A stretch of 64,000 nucleotides of DNA from CAZAYP01 sp964489425 [NCBI: uncultured Verrucomicrobiota bacterium] (lineage in GTDB: Bacteria > Verrucomicrobiota > Kiritimatiellia > RZYC01). Shown here one piece after another: positions 36,782 through 45,685 of this stretch; within the stretch, counting starts at the first letter, position 1; the number at the start of each line of letters is the position of its first letter. Below the pieces are notes generated by a model. The model was not told where the DNA came from, searched no databases, and worked only from the letters and a program-made list of their open reading frames with translations. The stretch is taken from contig CAZAYP010000002.1 in assembly GCA_964489425.1 (NCBI GenBank), positions 124,001 through 188,000 on the forward strand, read 5' to 3'. Position numbers and translations under genes: made by a program.

Positions 36782-37939
36782 TCACAGCAGGCAGACGCCG
36801 CTCATCCAGGCCAGCCCGAGGTTGCCGGCCACGTACCAGGCGGCATGGGTGCGGCTGCTTGCCTGCTGGTGAACGAGCAGGTTGAACGCCATGGTCAGCG
36901 GCAGCAGCGCCCGCGCATAGGCGTGCTGGCTGATCCAGACGGTATCGCCCAGGCAGAACAACAGGCCCGCAAAAGCGATCCCCAGCCCCCAGGCGGCGGT
37001 GGCCGGCCGCGGATGCGCCAGCAGGTAGATGGCCTGGGCCAGCAGGGACAGGGGCGCAAGGCATTCAAAAACCAACTCGACCCGCGGGGCCCATGCCAGG
37101 CTGGCGGGCGCATCCCGCAGGGCGCGGGCCGCGCCGGCGATTTTCCGGACCAGCCCGGCGCCGGGCCAGGTCAGGCTGGCGTGGCCCACTCCGTCGCCCG
37201 TGGCCAGGCGCAGCTTGACGTAAACGAGCCATAGCGCCAAGGGCAGCAGGACGATGGCTGCGCAGGCCGCCGCCTGGCGTACGTTCCGCGCACGCCACCA
37301 CCGCAGCCAGGGCAGGGCCGCCAGGCTGAGCACCGAGGTTTCGCGCACCAGCGCGGCCACGGCCAGCAGCCCGGCCGCCGCGGTCGTCCGCGGGAGCGCC
37401 CACACCGCCAGCACGCCCAGGGCGGCGGCCGGAAAATCCGTGAGCGCGCGGCTGAGCGAGGTCAAGGTGCCGGTGGACCACAGCAGCGCCAGCGCCAGCA
37501 ACCCGTCGCGCGCGCGGCGCATGCCGGTGACGCGGATCAATCCGCCCAGCAGCAGGATCCAGAAACCGAAGTTCAGCAGGGCATACGATTGCAGCACCCA
37601 TTCCGGCCGGCCGATCCCGAGGCCATGGGCCAGCAATGGTAGGCCGATCCGGCGGGCGCGGTAAATGGGCGCGTCCATGGCCGGCGCGAGTTCCGGCCGG
37701 CGCAACGCGGGATCCAGGGCCAACTGGGCGTAAAACTGACCGTCGTATCCCCAGCGGGTTTCGGTGGGCGGGGCAAGGCGCCGGACTTCCGGCATCCGCG
37801 TGGCTGCAAATTCCCGGCCGAACAGGATGAGCCGCAGAAACCCGTGGCCCGGCGCATAGCTTTGCATGAGAATTGCCAGCGGCGCTACCAGCAGCAACCC
37901 CCAGGCCATAACGCGGAGCAAAGGTCGCGGTCGCGGCAT
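36782..37939 (-). CDS. Multi-pass membrane protein, putative glycosyltransferase (GT-C-like)
   Basis: A 385-residue protein with about 9-10 hydrophobic segments starting directly at the N-terminus (MAWGLLLVAPLAILM). After the first segment comes an extramembrane loop with the motif RWGYDGQFYAQLALDP. This motif is typical of a family of membrane proteins linked to cell-surface glycopolymer formation and resembles GT-C loops with acidic catalytic residues. RETSVLSLAALPWL lies between late segments. No nearby glycan genes support the role, so the function is tentative. It ends 130 bases from tRNA-Ser. Confidence 0.65.
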   Translation of the reverse strand: MPRPRPLLRVMAWGLLLVAPLAILMQSYAPGHGFLRLILFGREFAATRMPEVRRLAPPTETRWGYDGQFYAQLALDPALRRPELAPAMDAPIYRARRIGLPLLAHGLGIGRPEWVLQSYALLNFGFWILLLGGLIRVTGMRRARDGLLALALLWSTGTLTSLSRALTDFPAAALGVLAVWALPRTTAAAGLLAVAALVRETSVLSLAALPWLRWWRARNVRQAAACAAIVLLPLALWLVYVKLRLATGDGVGHASLTWPGAGLVRKIAGAARALRDAPASLAWAPRVELVFECLAPLSLLAQAIYLLAHPRPATAAWGLGIAFAGLLFCLGDTVWISQHAYARALLPLTMAFNLLVHQQASSRTHAAWYVAGNLGLAWMSGVCLL

Positions 37940-37995
37940 GCTTCAGCCCGGCGCCCGGCGACTGGCGGAACGTGGCGGCGTGGCCCGCTGCACGC

Positions 37996-38475
37996 CTACA
38001 GGCCCATCTCGGCCAGCGACGCGGCCGGCAGGTGCGACAACACGCGGCAGGCTTCCTGCAGAATGCGCTGCCGTTCCGGTGGTTTGATGAGGAAACCTTG
38101 GATTCCGAGGCGGGCGCAGTTCTCGACAATTTCGCGCGAGGATTCCGAGGTCATCATGATGACCGGGATCGACTGCAGCGCAGGGTCGGCGCGCATCCGG
38201 GCGAGGAGATCGGTGCCCAGCACGTGCCCGGGCATGTTGATGTCGAGGAACACCAGGTCGTAGGGCAATCCGTTGTCGACGGCATGTTTCAGCTTGGCCT
38301 CGGCGGTGCGGACATCCTCGGCATCATCCATGATGACCTGCTCTTTTTTCAGCACGACTTGGAGAAGCCGGTGAATCGTAATGCTGTCATCGATGGATAG
38401 AATGCGCTTGCCCGCGAGCAGCGCGGTGACTTGTTCCGGGGTAAAGGGGGTATTGGAATTGGCTGGGTTGTCCAT
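37996..38475 (-). CDS. Stand-alone response regulator (receiver domain)
   Basis: A 159-residue single REC domain with an acidic pair in ILSIDDSITIHR, a phospho-acceptor Asp in VFLDINMPG, a Thr/Ser switch in IMMTSES and a conserved Lys in FLIKPP. No DNA-binding output domain is present, so it works by protein contact (CheY-like) or as a phosphorelay intermediate. It lies 24 bases downstream of the hybrid histidine kinase, whose HPt domain is its likely phosphate donor. Confidence 0.92.
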   Translation of the reverse strand: MDNPANSNTPFTPEQVTALLAGKRILSIDDSITIHRLLQVVLKKEQVIMDDAEDVRTAEAKLKHAVDNGLPYDLVFLDINMPGHVLGTDLLARMRADPALQSIPVIMMTSESSREIVENCARLGIQGFLIKPPERQRILQEACRVLSHLPAASLAEMGL

Positions 38476-38499
38476 GATCGGGGCTTCCGGGGCAGGGGG

Positions 38500-41052
38500 T
38501 CATTCGACCTTGGGCGGCAGGCGGATCCAGTCGGCCGCCCGCAGGACAGACGCCAGCTTGTCGGCTTCGTCCTGGAGCGCGATCCACAGTTGGCGGGCCT
38601 GGTCCACCTGGTTGGCGGCGGCCAGTTCTTCCAGACGGATGGCCATGGCGCGGACGCGGTTGCCGGCCACGCTGGCGGCCGCGCCCTTGAGCCCGTGCGC
38701 CAGGGTTCTGATTTCGGGGCCGTCGCCGTGGGCCAGGCGGTCGCGCAGGGCGGGCAAAATCCGCTGGATATCTTCCAGGAAACCCTCGGCCACCACCTGC
38801 AGCATCGCGGCGTCGTCGCCCACCCGATGCAAGCCTTCTTCCACGGCCCAGCAGGGGTATTGGGCAAAGTCGTTGGCGGCGCCCTTGGGGGCGGGCGGCG
38901 GCTCGGCTGGTGCGCTGTCCATGGAAAGCAGGGCGCGCTCAAAGGCTTCGCGGATCAGGGGCGCGTCGAGGATCACGTCTGCACCCGCCTGCCCCAGCGC
39001 TGCGCGCCGGGCCCCGGCTTCGGGCGGAACCAGGATGACCATGCAAAGAGATCGGTACCGTTCGTGGCTTTTCACGAAACGGACCAGGTCCTCCACGTCC
39101 AGGTCGACGATGTCGGCGGCCACGAGCATCACGTGGGGCAGGTAGCTGCCCAGCAGGGCGCAGCCCTCGATCCCGCCGGCCGCGCACTTGATTTTGTCCG
39201 GCTGGAAATAGTGGCCCAGCACGACGCGGGCTTGGCGCTGGCGCTCGGGGCTGGGATCCAGGATCAGGACTTTCATGGTGTTGCGCTCGAAGGCCACGTT
39301 CAGGTCCGGGAAAAACTTGTGCAGCACACGCAGCAGGGCCACGCGGGAGATGGGTTTGGCCAGGTAATCGTCCATGCCGGCGGCCACGCATTTTTCGCGG
39401 TCGCCTTTCATGGCGTCCGCGGTGACGGCGACGATCGGGATGCGCCGCAGGCGTTCCCTGGCCTGCGCTGCGGCGGCGTCCTTGGGGTCCGGCAGGTCAA
39501 ACTTGCCCTGGCGGATGCGGCGCGTGGCCTCGAACCCGTCCATGACCGGCATGCGGTTGTCCATCAGCACCATGTCGTACGGATCGGACACCAGGCGCTG
39601 GATGGCGTCCTGGCCCGTGGTTACGGTCTCCACCTGGATGGCCAGAGACTCCAGGATCGCCTTGGCCACGCGCTGGTTGGCTTGGCTGTCTTCCGCGAGG
39701 AGCACCCGGTAGGCGGCCCGGGGGGCCGGGGAGGGCAGGGGCGGTGGGGTGTCCGCGGCCGCGGGTGCGCCTGGCGCGGGTTGCGCGCCGCGGATCGCGG
39801 TGGCCAGGGGCACCTCGAACGTAAAGGTGGTTCCAACGCCTTCCTGGCTGGCCACGGTGATCCGGCCGCCCATGAGGGTTACCAGTTGCCGGCTGATGGC
39901 CAGGCCAAGGCCCGTGCCGCCGGCGCGCTTGGTGGCGGCGGAGTCGGCCTGGCGAAACTTCTCAAACACCCGGTCCAGATCTTTGGTCGGGATGCCCGGC
40001 CCGGTGTCGCAGACCTGGACCACGAGCAGGATGCGGCCGGGGTCATCGGCGATCGGCTGGGCAGTCAATGCGACGGTGACCGTGCCGCGCTCGGTGAACT
40101 TGACCGCATTGCCCACGAGGTTCATCAGCACCTGGCGCAGGCGGGCGGCATCGCCGCACAGCAGGCACGGTACATTGGGCTCATAGCGGGCCTCGAGGTG
40201 CAGGCCTTTTTCAGACGCCTGGGCCGTATGCAGGCGGCGAACTTTTTCCACGATCTCGCGGATCTCAAAAGGCTCGTCCTCGATGTCGAGCTGGCCGGCC
40301 TCGATTTTGGACAGGTCGAGGATGTCGTTCAGCAGGTCCAGGAGCATGTGGCCGGAGTCCAGGATCGTCTCCAGGTATTCCCGCTGCTGGACCGTCAGTT
40401 CGGACTCCAGCAGCATTTCGGCCATGCACAGGACGCCGTTCATCGGGTTGCGGATGTCGTGGGACACGTTGGCCAGGAACTCGCTCTTGGCGCGGTTGGC
40501 GGCCTCGGCCAGTTCCTTGGCCGCGCGCAGCTCTTCTTCCTCCTGCTTGCGGATGGTGGTGTCGCGGATGAAGAGGCACAGGCGCGGCTCGCGCCAGGGA
40601 AGGTAGCTGACCGCGACTTCCGCGGGAAACACGGTTTGGTCCCGGCGCCGGCAATAGGCCTGGATCAGGACAAAACGGGAGTGGCGCAGGTGATCCACCA
40701 CGTCCTCGAGCAGGTCCTGGCTGGCGCCGCAAAGCACCTGGGCCAGGGGCGCCGCGCACAGCTCCTCGTGGGAGGCCAGCAGGAACTCGCGCGCCCGGCA
40801 GTTGCTGTCCACGATGGCGCCGGTGGGCGTGACGATCAGCGCGGCGTCATACAGCGCCTGTAACAGCTGCTGGTAAACATCGCCGGCCTGGGTGAGGGCA
40901 AACCCCGCGTCGTCACCCCCGGGCTTACCCGCGGATGGAGTTTGCGGCTTGCTCCGGCGGTTTTTACCCTTGGCCTGGCGCTGATCTTTGAGCGACTCCT
41001 CGACCCCGGGAGTGATGTCGATCCGCATCGTTGATGAAAAATCAGGATTCAT
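38500..41052 (-). CDS. Hybrid histidine kinase (PAS-HisKA-HATPase-REC-REC*-HPt)
   Basis: An 850-residue soluble kinase without membrane segments. Order: a basic low-complexity start (1-55); a PAS domain (about 60-175, ALYDAALIVTPTGAIVDSN); HisKA with phospho-acceptor His in FLANVSHDIRNPMNG; HATPase with LVGNAVKFTERG and GGTGLGLAISRQL; REC1 with LLAEDSQANQR, MDNRMPVMDG and DDYLAKPI; a second receiver-like domain (MKVLILDPSPERQ...) whose conserved Lys is replaced (VILDAPL) and Thr switch lost (VILVPPE), so it is probably inactive in phosphotransfer; and a C-terminal HPt with His in LAHGLKGAAAS. It forms a phosphorelay with the downstream stand-alone receiver. The start is ATG 41052 or ATG 41028. 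Confidence 0.93.
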   Translation of the reverse strand: MNPDFSSTMRIDITPGVEESLKDQRQAKGKNRRSKPQTPSAGKPGGDDAGFALTQAGDVYQQLLQALYDAALIVTPTGAIVDSNCRAREFLLASHEELCAAPLAQVLCGASQDLLEDVVDHLRHSRFVLIQAYCRRRDQTVFPAEVAVSYLPWREPRLCLFIRDTTIRKQEEEELRAAKELAEAANRAKSEFLANVSHDIRNPMNGVLCMAEMLLESELTVQQREYLETILDSGHMLLDLLNDILDLSKIEAGQLDIEDEPFEIREIVEKVRRLHTAQASEKGLHLEARYEPNVPCLLCGDAARLRQVLMNLVGNAVKFTERGTVTVALTAQPIADDPGRILLVVQVCDTGPGIPTKDLDRVFEKFRQADSAATKRAGGTGLGLAISRQLVTLMGGRITVASQEGVGTTFTFEVPLATAIRGAQPAPGAPAAADTPPPLPSPAPRAAYRVLLAEDSQANQRVAKAILESLAIQVETVTTGQDAIQRLVSDPYDMVLMDNRMPVMDGFEATRRIRQGKFDLPDPKDAAAAQARERLRRIPIVAVTADAMKGDREKCVAAGMDDYLAKPISRVALLRVLHKFFPDLNVAFERNTMKVLILDPSPERQRQARVVLGHYFQPDKIKCAAGGIEGCALLGSYLPHVMLVAADIVDLDVEDLVRFVKSHERYRSLCMVILVPPEAGARRAALGQAGADVILDAPLIREAFERALLSMDSAPAEPPPAPKGAANDFAQYPCWAVEEGLHRVGDDAAMLQVVAEGFLEDIQRILPALRDRLAHGDGPEIRTLAHGLKGAAASVAGNRVRAMAIRLEELAAANQVDQARQLWIALQDEADKLASVLRAADWIRLPPKVE

Positions 41053-41154
41053 CGCGTATAGCTGTCAAATTATGCAAAAATGGGCGCGAATGGCAATGCC
41101 ATTTGTTCACAAATCGGCGGGCACGACGCGTTAATTTCAATAGGTAAATTTCGT

Positions 41155-41182
41155 TTGATTCTTCCGGCGGAATGGTTATCAT
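41155..41182 (+). promoter_or_regulatory. Possible promoter of the flavin reductase gene
   Basis: TTGATT at 41155-41160 and TATCAT at 41177-41182 with a 16-base spacer, 25 bases before the ATG. It lies in the divergent space with the kinase gene. Confidence 0.35.
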
Positions 41183-41207
41183 GCCACCAACCACAAGGAG
41201 AACGGTC

Positions 41208-41738
41208 ATGGCGGAGCGGGAACTGATTGATGCGCAGCATTTCAATCTCAACGTCTTCCAGGCATTCAAGCAGGATTGGTTTCTGTTGGCCGCCGGCGTC
41301 ATGCCGCCGGGCCGGTTCAACGTCATGACCATTGCCTGGGGCAGCCTGGGCGTCATGTGGGACAAGCCGTTTGTCCAGGTCGTGGTGCGGCCCAGCCGGT
41401 ACACGTTTGAACTTCTCGAGAAGCAGGACACGTTCACGGTCAGCGCCTTTGGCCCCAAGTACCACGATGCCCTGCTATTGTGCGGCACCACTACGGGCCG
41501 CGACAGCGACAAAGCCAAAGCCGCCGGCTTGACGCCTGTCCCGTCCACGCAGGTGGCGGCGCCCGGGTTTCAGCAGGCCGACCTGATCCTTGAATGCCGC
41601 AAGATCTACGCGGACCGGTTCAATCCCGCCAAGTTCCTGGTGCCGGAGATTGAGCCGAACTACGGCGGGTCGGATTATCACGCCATCTACTACGGCCAGA
41701 TCCTGGCCATCCTGGGCACGCCGGCCTACCGGCGTTAA
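41208..41738 (+). CDS. Flavin reductase-like FMN-binding protein
   Basis: A 176-residue protein from ATG 41208, with AAGGAG seven bases upstream; the frame opens at 41172 with an unlikely 12-residue extension. The FMN-binding split-barrel is indicated by PGRFNVMTIAWGSLGVMWDKP, then VVVRPSRYTFELLEK and FTVSAFGPKYHDAL, the usual pattern of this family (flavin reductase-like, DIM6/NTAB). Proteins of this type bind FMN and reduce flavins or unknown substrates in the cytoplasm. It stands alone between divergent and convergent genes. The short spacing to the next gene (overlapping stops) indicates compact packing. Confidence 0.88.
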   Translation: MAERELIDAQHFNLNVFQAFKQDWFLLAAGVMPPGRFNVMTIAWGSLGVMWDKPFVQVVVRPSRYTFELLEKQDTFTVSAFGPKYHDALLLCGTTTGRDSDKAKAAGLTPVPSTQVAAPGFQQADLILECRKIYADRFNPAKFLVPEIEPNYGGSDYHAIYYGQILAILGTPAYRR

Positions 41739-42391
41739 CGGTTCAGCAGGTTTTCCAGGCCGGGGCTGGGGGCATGTCCCAGGTCGCGGGCCCGATCGTA
41801 CGCGCGCCGCGCCTGGCGCAGTTCGGGATCCGGCGCAGTGGCCAGCAGGACCGCCAGGTTGTACTGCGCGTCCGCGTATCCCGGCGCTTTGGCCACGGCG
41901 GTTTTGGCGGCGGCGATGGCCTGGTCGGGCTGATTTTCGGCCTGCAAGGCCACGGCAAGGTTGTTGTGGGCCACGGCATTGGCCGGGTCCAGTGCGCAGG
42001 CCTGCTTGAAGAACGCCACGGCCTGGGCGGTTTCCTTGGCGCGCCAGTATACCGCCCCGCGCAGGATCAGGGCCGTGACGTTCGTGCCGTTCTTGGCCAC
42101 CAGGATGTCCGCGGTGCGGGCGGCCCGCTCCAGGTCGTCGCGCCAGTACAAGGTGGTGGCCAGGCCCATGAGGGCGGTCTCGTTGCCATGGTCCTGCTTG
42201 GCCGCAAACATGAAATACTGCAGGGCATTGTCAAAGCGGCCCGCGTCCAGGTTGTCATAGCCCATGGTCACCAGTTGGTCCACGGGCATGGACGCCATCC
42301 ACGTGGCGTCCTGGGCTCCGGCGATTCCGGCCAGCACCAGCCACGCTGCGCACGCCCCGCCGACCCGAGTCATGGTTTTGACGATATTCAT
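41735..42391 (-). CDS. Exported TPR protein
   Basis: A 218-residue protein from ATG 42391, which yields a signal peptide (TRVGGACAAWLVLAGIAGAQ). The mature part has about four tetratricopeptide units (for example YDNLDAGRFDNALQYFMFAA, AYDRARDLGHAPSPG), making a periplasmic helical scaffold. No enzyme motif is present. Its stop overlaps the end of the convergent flavin reductase gene by four bases. Confidence 0.8.
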   Translation of the reverse strand: MNIVKTMTRVGGACAAWLVLAGIAGAQDATWMASMPVDQLVTMGYDNLDAGRFDNALQYFMFAAKQDHGNETALMGLATTLYWRDDLERAARTADILVAKNGTNVTALILRGAVYWRAKETAQAVAFFKQACALDPANAVAHNNLAVALQAENQPDQAIAAAKTAVAKAPGYADAQYNLAVLLATAPDPELRQARRAYDRARDLGHAPSPGLENLLNR

Positions 42392-42508
42392 CACGGGTAT
42401 CCATCTCCTGCCCGCCATTATTCATAGCCCGGCAGGTCGATCAAGTTTTATCACCGGCGGGAGCGCCGATTTCCAGTGCGGAAGCCCTTGCCTGGGGGTC
42501 CTGATCCT

Positions 42509-42585
42509 CTCGCCAATCGCGCCAGGGCCGCCAAGACCAGCCATCAGCTCCGCGATAACTTGGCGATCATGGCGTGCTTGGCGAG
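42509..42585. repeat. Palindromic element of CTCGCCAAG type
   Basis: The left arm 42509-42535 (CTCGCCAATCGCGCCAGG...) and right arm 42559-42585 (ends GTGCTTGGCGAG) are reverse complements at about 22 of 27 positions, separated by 23 bases. It lies in the 315-base gene-free spacer 42392-42706. Confidence 0.65.
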
Positions 42586-42706
42586 AAATCCAGTTCCGGA
42601 TCTCACAGAACCACGGCCCGGGAGGTCCGGGCAACGTGGCGCGGGGCTCCCGTCCCGCGTCGTTCGGGCGTTTCCCGAAGGCGCCTGCCACTCGGAGATT
42701 GGCGGC

Positions 42707-43714
42707 CTATCGGGCTTCGATGCGGTAGAACGCGGCGCCGGCCGCATCGGTGCGATCGGTCCAGGCGTTGACCGGCGGCGTGGCTGGCAGGCCTTGGGCC
42801 ATGGGCTGGCATTCCGCGCGCAGATCCGCCGCTTTCAGCGCGTCATACACTTCCGGCGTGCGGCTGGGCCACTGGACCACCACGCCCGCCGGCGTGGTCA
42901 ACACACTACTAACGCGCGGCGTCCATACCGACCGCTCGAACGGTCCGTATTCCAGCACCCTGCCCGTGGTTTCGTATTCCACCAGCTTGTAGCGGAAAGT
43001 GCCATCCGCCCTGGCCGCGGGGTCGTCCACGCAGTAGCTGACGCCGATGCCGCCCTGCGGCCAGCCGGTGGCCGGGATCATGGCGCTGTTGACTTTCACC
43101 CAGGCGCCGGCATCTTCCCTGAACACATCAAACCCGATGGTTGCGGTTTCAGAGGCCGTCTGCCAGCAGGCCAGGACCAGGCCGTTCTCGGCGCGCAGAT
43201 AAAAATCGTACAGCACCACCGCCGCCGGCGGGCCCAGCGCGCCGGACATGACCAGCCCGTACCGCACCGGCGGATAGGGCACGGCGCGGGCGCTGACTTC
43301 CACCGTGTAGAGCCCCACCGGCGGGTCGGTGACGATGATGCCTTCGACCGTGTTCGCGTTGTCGTTCGTGGGCGTCGTCCCGTATGCGTGGACCCAGAAA
43401 TCGCCGTTGGTCGCGCGGCCCCAGTTGTTGGTGTCGAACGTGGACCAGGCGCGGGTTGACACGCGGGACGGATCGAACGGCATGCAGCGGTTGGTGGCAG
43501 TCTGCTTGCAACCGATATAGAAATAGCGGTTGGTCATCATGATGGGCGATGGCGCGGTTGTGTTATAGTAGTAGAGGCCAGCGCTGCCGGCCAGGTTCAT
43601 ATTGGTTGACCACAACCCGGCGCCCGGCGGATCGTTGGACGACGGGCCGCCCTCCCAGACGTAGTAGGTGATCGGGGCCGCGGGGGCGGCCGTAGCCCAA
43701 ACGATGATCAGCAA
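42707..43714 (-). CDS. C-terminal S8-protease-like beta-sandwich and surface-protein domain (fragment or separate gene)
   Basis: A 335-residue frame beginning at TTG 43714, overlapping the upstream protease fragment by seven bases. The same frame is open for about 27 codons further upstream, so a true start is not certain. Residues about 115-170 (ANTVEGIIVTDPPVGLYTVE, then YGLVMSGALGPP) match the beta-sandwich that ends S8 proteases of this group. Next comes a 'W-x-T-A-S-E-x-x-x-x-G-F-x-V-x-R' domain (ACWQTASETATIGFDVFRED) often found in exported multidomain proteins. The tail ends GAAFYRIEAR, a common end of exported PVC proteins. It is probably the displaced 3' part of the protease gene or of a paralogue. 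Confidence 0.6.
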   Translation of the reverse strand: MLIIVWATAAPAAPITYYVWEGGPSSNDPPGAGLWSTNMNLAGSAGLYYYNTTAPSPIMMTNRYFYIGCKQTATNRCMPFDPSRVSTRAWSTFDTNNWGRATNGDFWVHAYGTTPTNDNANTVEGIIVTDPPVGLYTVEVSARAVPYPPVRYGLVMSGALGPPAAVVLYDFYLRAENGLVLACWQTASETATIGFDVFREDAGAWVKVNSAMIPATGWPQGGIGVSYCVDDPAARADGTFRYKLVEYETTGRVLEYGPFERSVWTPRVSSVLTTPAGVVVQWPSRTPEVYDALKAADLRAECQPMAQGLPATPPVNAWTDRTDAAGAAFYRIEAR

Positions 43715-45100
43715 ATTTCCAAGCAGGTACGGTAGCTCGGGCGCTGTGCATTGCTGGGCCAGGTAGCGGTTAAGGCCGGCTGAATCCGAATAAAGGCGGG
43801 CACGTCATTGCTGCGGTAGTAGTAGAGATTGGCCAGCGTGCTCGCCTGGTTCGGCACGTACAGCGCGCCGCCCGGCCCGTGCAGGCGCAGGTCCAGGTTG
43901 TTGACCAGCCCGCCGCCGACGATCGAGGTGTAGGTCCAGTTCATAGAGTGGCGCGAGGCCTCGATGTCGAGCCAGGTCAGGTGCACCTTGAGCGGCAGGT
44001 TGGAGTTCACGACCGCAAAGGTGTAGCTGGTGGTGCCCAGCCCCATGCCCGGGTTGGTGGCGCCGTCGTGGAAGTACAGCTCGTAGCCCGCCGGCCCGCC
44101 AACCAAGCCGCCGTCCATGCGCAGACGGTCCCAGCCTTCCTGGCTGTTGGGCACGTTTGGGCCCATCTCGCGGTAGACGTCGGTCCCGTACTGGCCGGCG
44201 CCCATGTGTTCGGCGCCGTTAATCAACAGGGTCTTGAGCATCGGGGCCGAGGGGTTGGTCAGGGCGTACTGGGTGCGCAGGTATTCGCGCAGCAGGGCGG
44301 CCGAACCCGAGACCATGGGCGCGGCCATGCTGGCGCCGCTGCTGTAACAGTAGTTGGTGTTGCCGGGCACCAGGCCGGCGAGCCTGTTGGTCGTGTCGTG
44401 GGAATGGGTGGATATGACCCACGTGCCCGGCGCCTCCAGGTCGGGCTTGTAGCGCCCGTCCGCACAGCGGCCGCGGCTGGACATGGCCGCCATGCCGGTC
44501 GGCGCGTTGGCCATCAGGTCCGCCCGGATCGGGTTGGAGGGGAACGCCGTGGAATTGTACCAACCATAGGTGTTGGTGATGTCCAGCCGCAGGTTCTCCG
44601 ACGCCCCCACGGTGAGCACGTTCTTGCACGAGCCCGGCCGCTGCATGGTGTTGGTCTTGACCACGCCGTTGCGCGGGCTGCTGTCCTGGCCGCTGTTCTG
44701 GGCCGAGAACACGACCAGCATGCCGGGATTCAGGTAGTTCCACTCGTTAATCTCGCGGCATCTGGCGTCGTACCGGCCGGACACGGCCGACCCCCAACGG
44801 TTCTGGTGGATGCGCGCGCCGTTGGTGTAGGCCGCGTCCAGTACGAACATTAAATTGGTCGCCAGCGTGACCGTCGTTCCGACGATGTCGTTGCTGCGGC
44901 CCAGGGCCTGGAACACTAGCCCGGCCTTGGGCGCCATGCCGGCGTAGCAGGTGTCGGGGAAATAGTCGTTGGTGGGGTCAGACCCGGACATGGCGCCGTT
45001 GCCCAGCACCGTGCCGGCCACGTGAGTGCCGTGGCCTGACCCGTTGTCGTTGACCCCGTCTCCGGAATAATCCTGCGTGCAGAGCAGGCGCGAGTTGCCG
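43708..45100 (-). pseudogene. Subtilisin-like S8 protease, catalytic part (5' truncated by frameshift)
   Basis: The frame from about 45100 reads LGAGNSRLLCTQDYSGDG, then GHGTHVAGTVLGNGA (catalytic His), NSGQ (oxyanion Asn region) and SSGASMAAPMVSGSAALL (catalytic Ser). The first in-frame ATG (45021) lies after the catalytic His, so translation from it cannot give an enzyme. The catalytic Asp segment (normally D-T/S-G, 30-40 residues before the His) is absent. Directly upstream the DNA joins in another frame to a signal peptide plus propeptide. Its 3' end also changes frame near 43800-43714. The locus appears broken by an internal deletion and frameshift, or mis-assembled. Confidence 0.7.
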
Positions 45101-45104
45101 GCGC

Positions 45105-45539
45105 CTAGTCGCCTGCCCAGCGCACGGCTGGCAAGGCCTTGACCGCCCGCATTTTCGCGGCCGGTGCAACGACGATGTAGGTGTTGTGTGGGAGGTAGCC
45201 GATAATGCGCATCCCGGAGGTGCTCAGCGCGCGCGCCGTGGCCGCGTCGAGCCCGCCCGGTACCTGCACCAGGCGCAGGTTGTCGGCCGGCGTGTCGGCG
45301 CTGTCTGCCGAGTCCAGCGTCGGGCCATCGGCGCGCTGCCTGGTTTTCGGATCAACCCGCTCGCCGACGGCCTTGATAGTGACCAACTTGGCATCCTCTC
45401 CCAAGTTGCAGAAGCGGCGCGAGGTTATGAAAGTTGTCGTGCCAAGGAATGCTTGCGATTGCTTGTTTTCCTGGGCATGTGCGGCCAGTAGGCTGAGAGT
45501 GGCTACAATGACAGCGCGAAGGAATAAATATCTATGCAT
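45105..45539 (-). pseudogene. S8 protease signal peptide and propeptide fragment
   Basis: A 144-residue frame with a signal peptide (FLRAVIVATLSLLAAHAQ), preceded by GAGGGG. It is followed by an inhibitor_I9-like propeptide region (ATARALSTSGMRIIGYLPHN, TYIVVAPAAKMRAVKALPAV). In intact relatives this is followed by about 100-150 residues that include the catalytic Asp; here TAG comes at once and the next frame resumes just before the catalytic His. It belongs with the adjacent catalytic fragment. Confidence 0.65.
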
Positions 45540-45685
45540 AGTTGCCCCTCGTCATTTAATATTGAACGAGCACAACAATATAATGTTGGCGCAAAACACA
45601 AGATAATCTTGGCGAGCAATCCAGTCCAGGTATAAGTAGGTTCAATAACCAGCGTTCGAGGAATATTGCTGCAGGGAGATGCGTA

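Noticed and set aside
42422-42691. 89-codon minus-strand ORF
   Set aside because: It is largely translation of the CTCGCCAAG palindrome and flanks, with no ribosome site.
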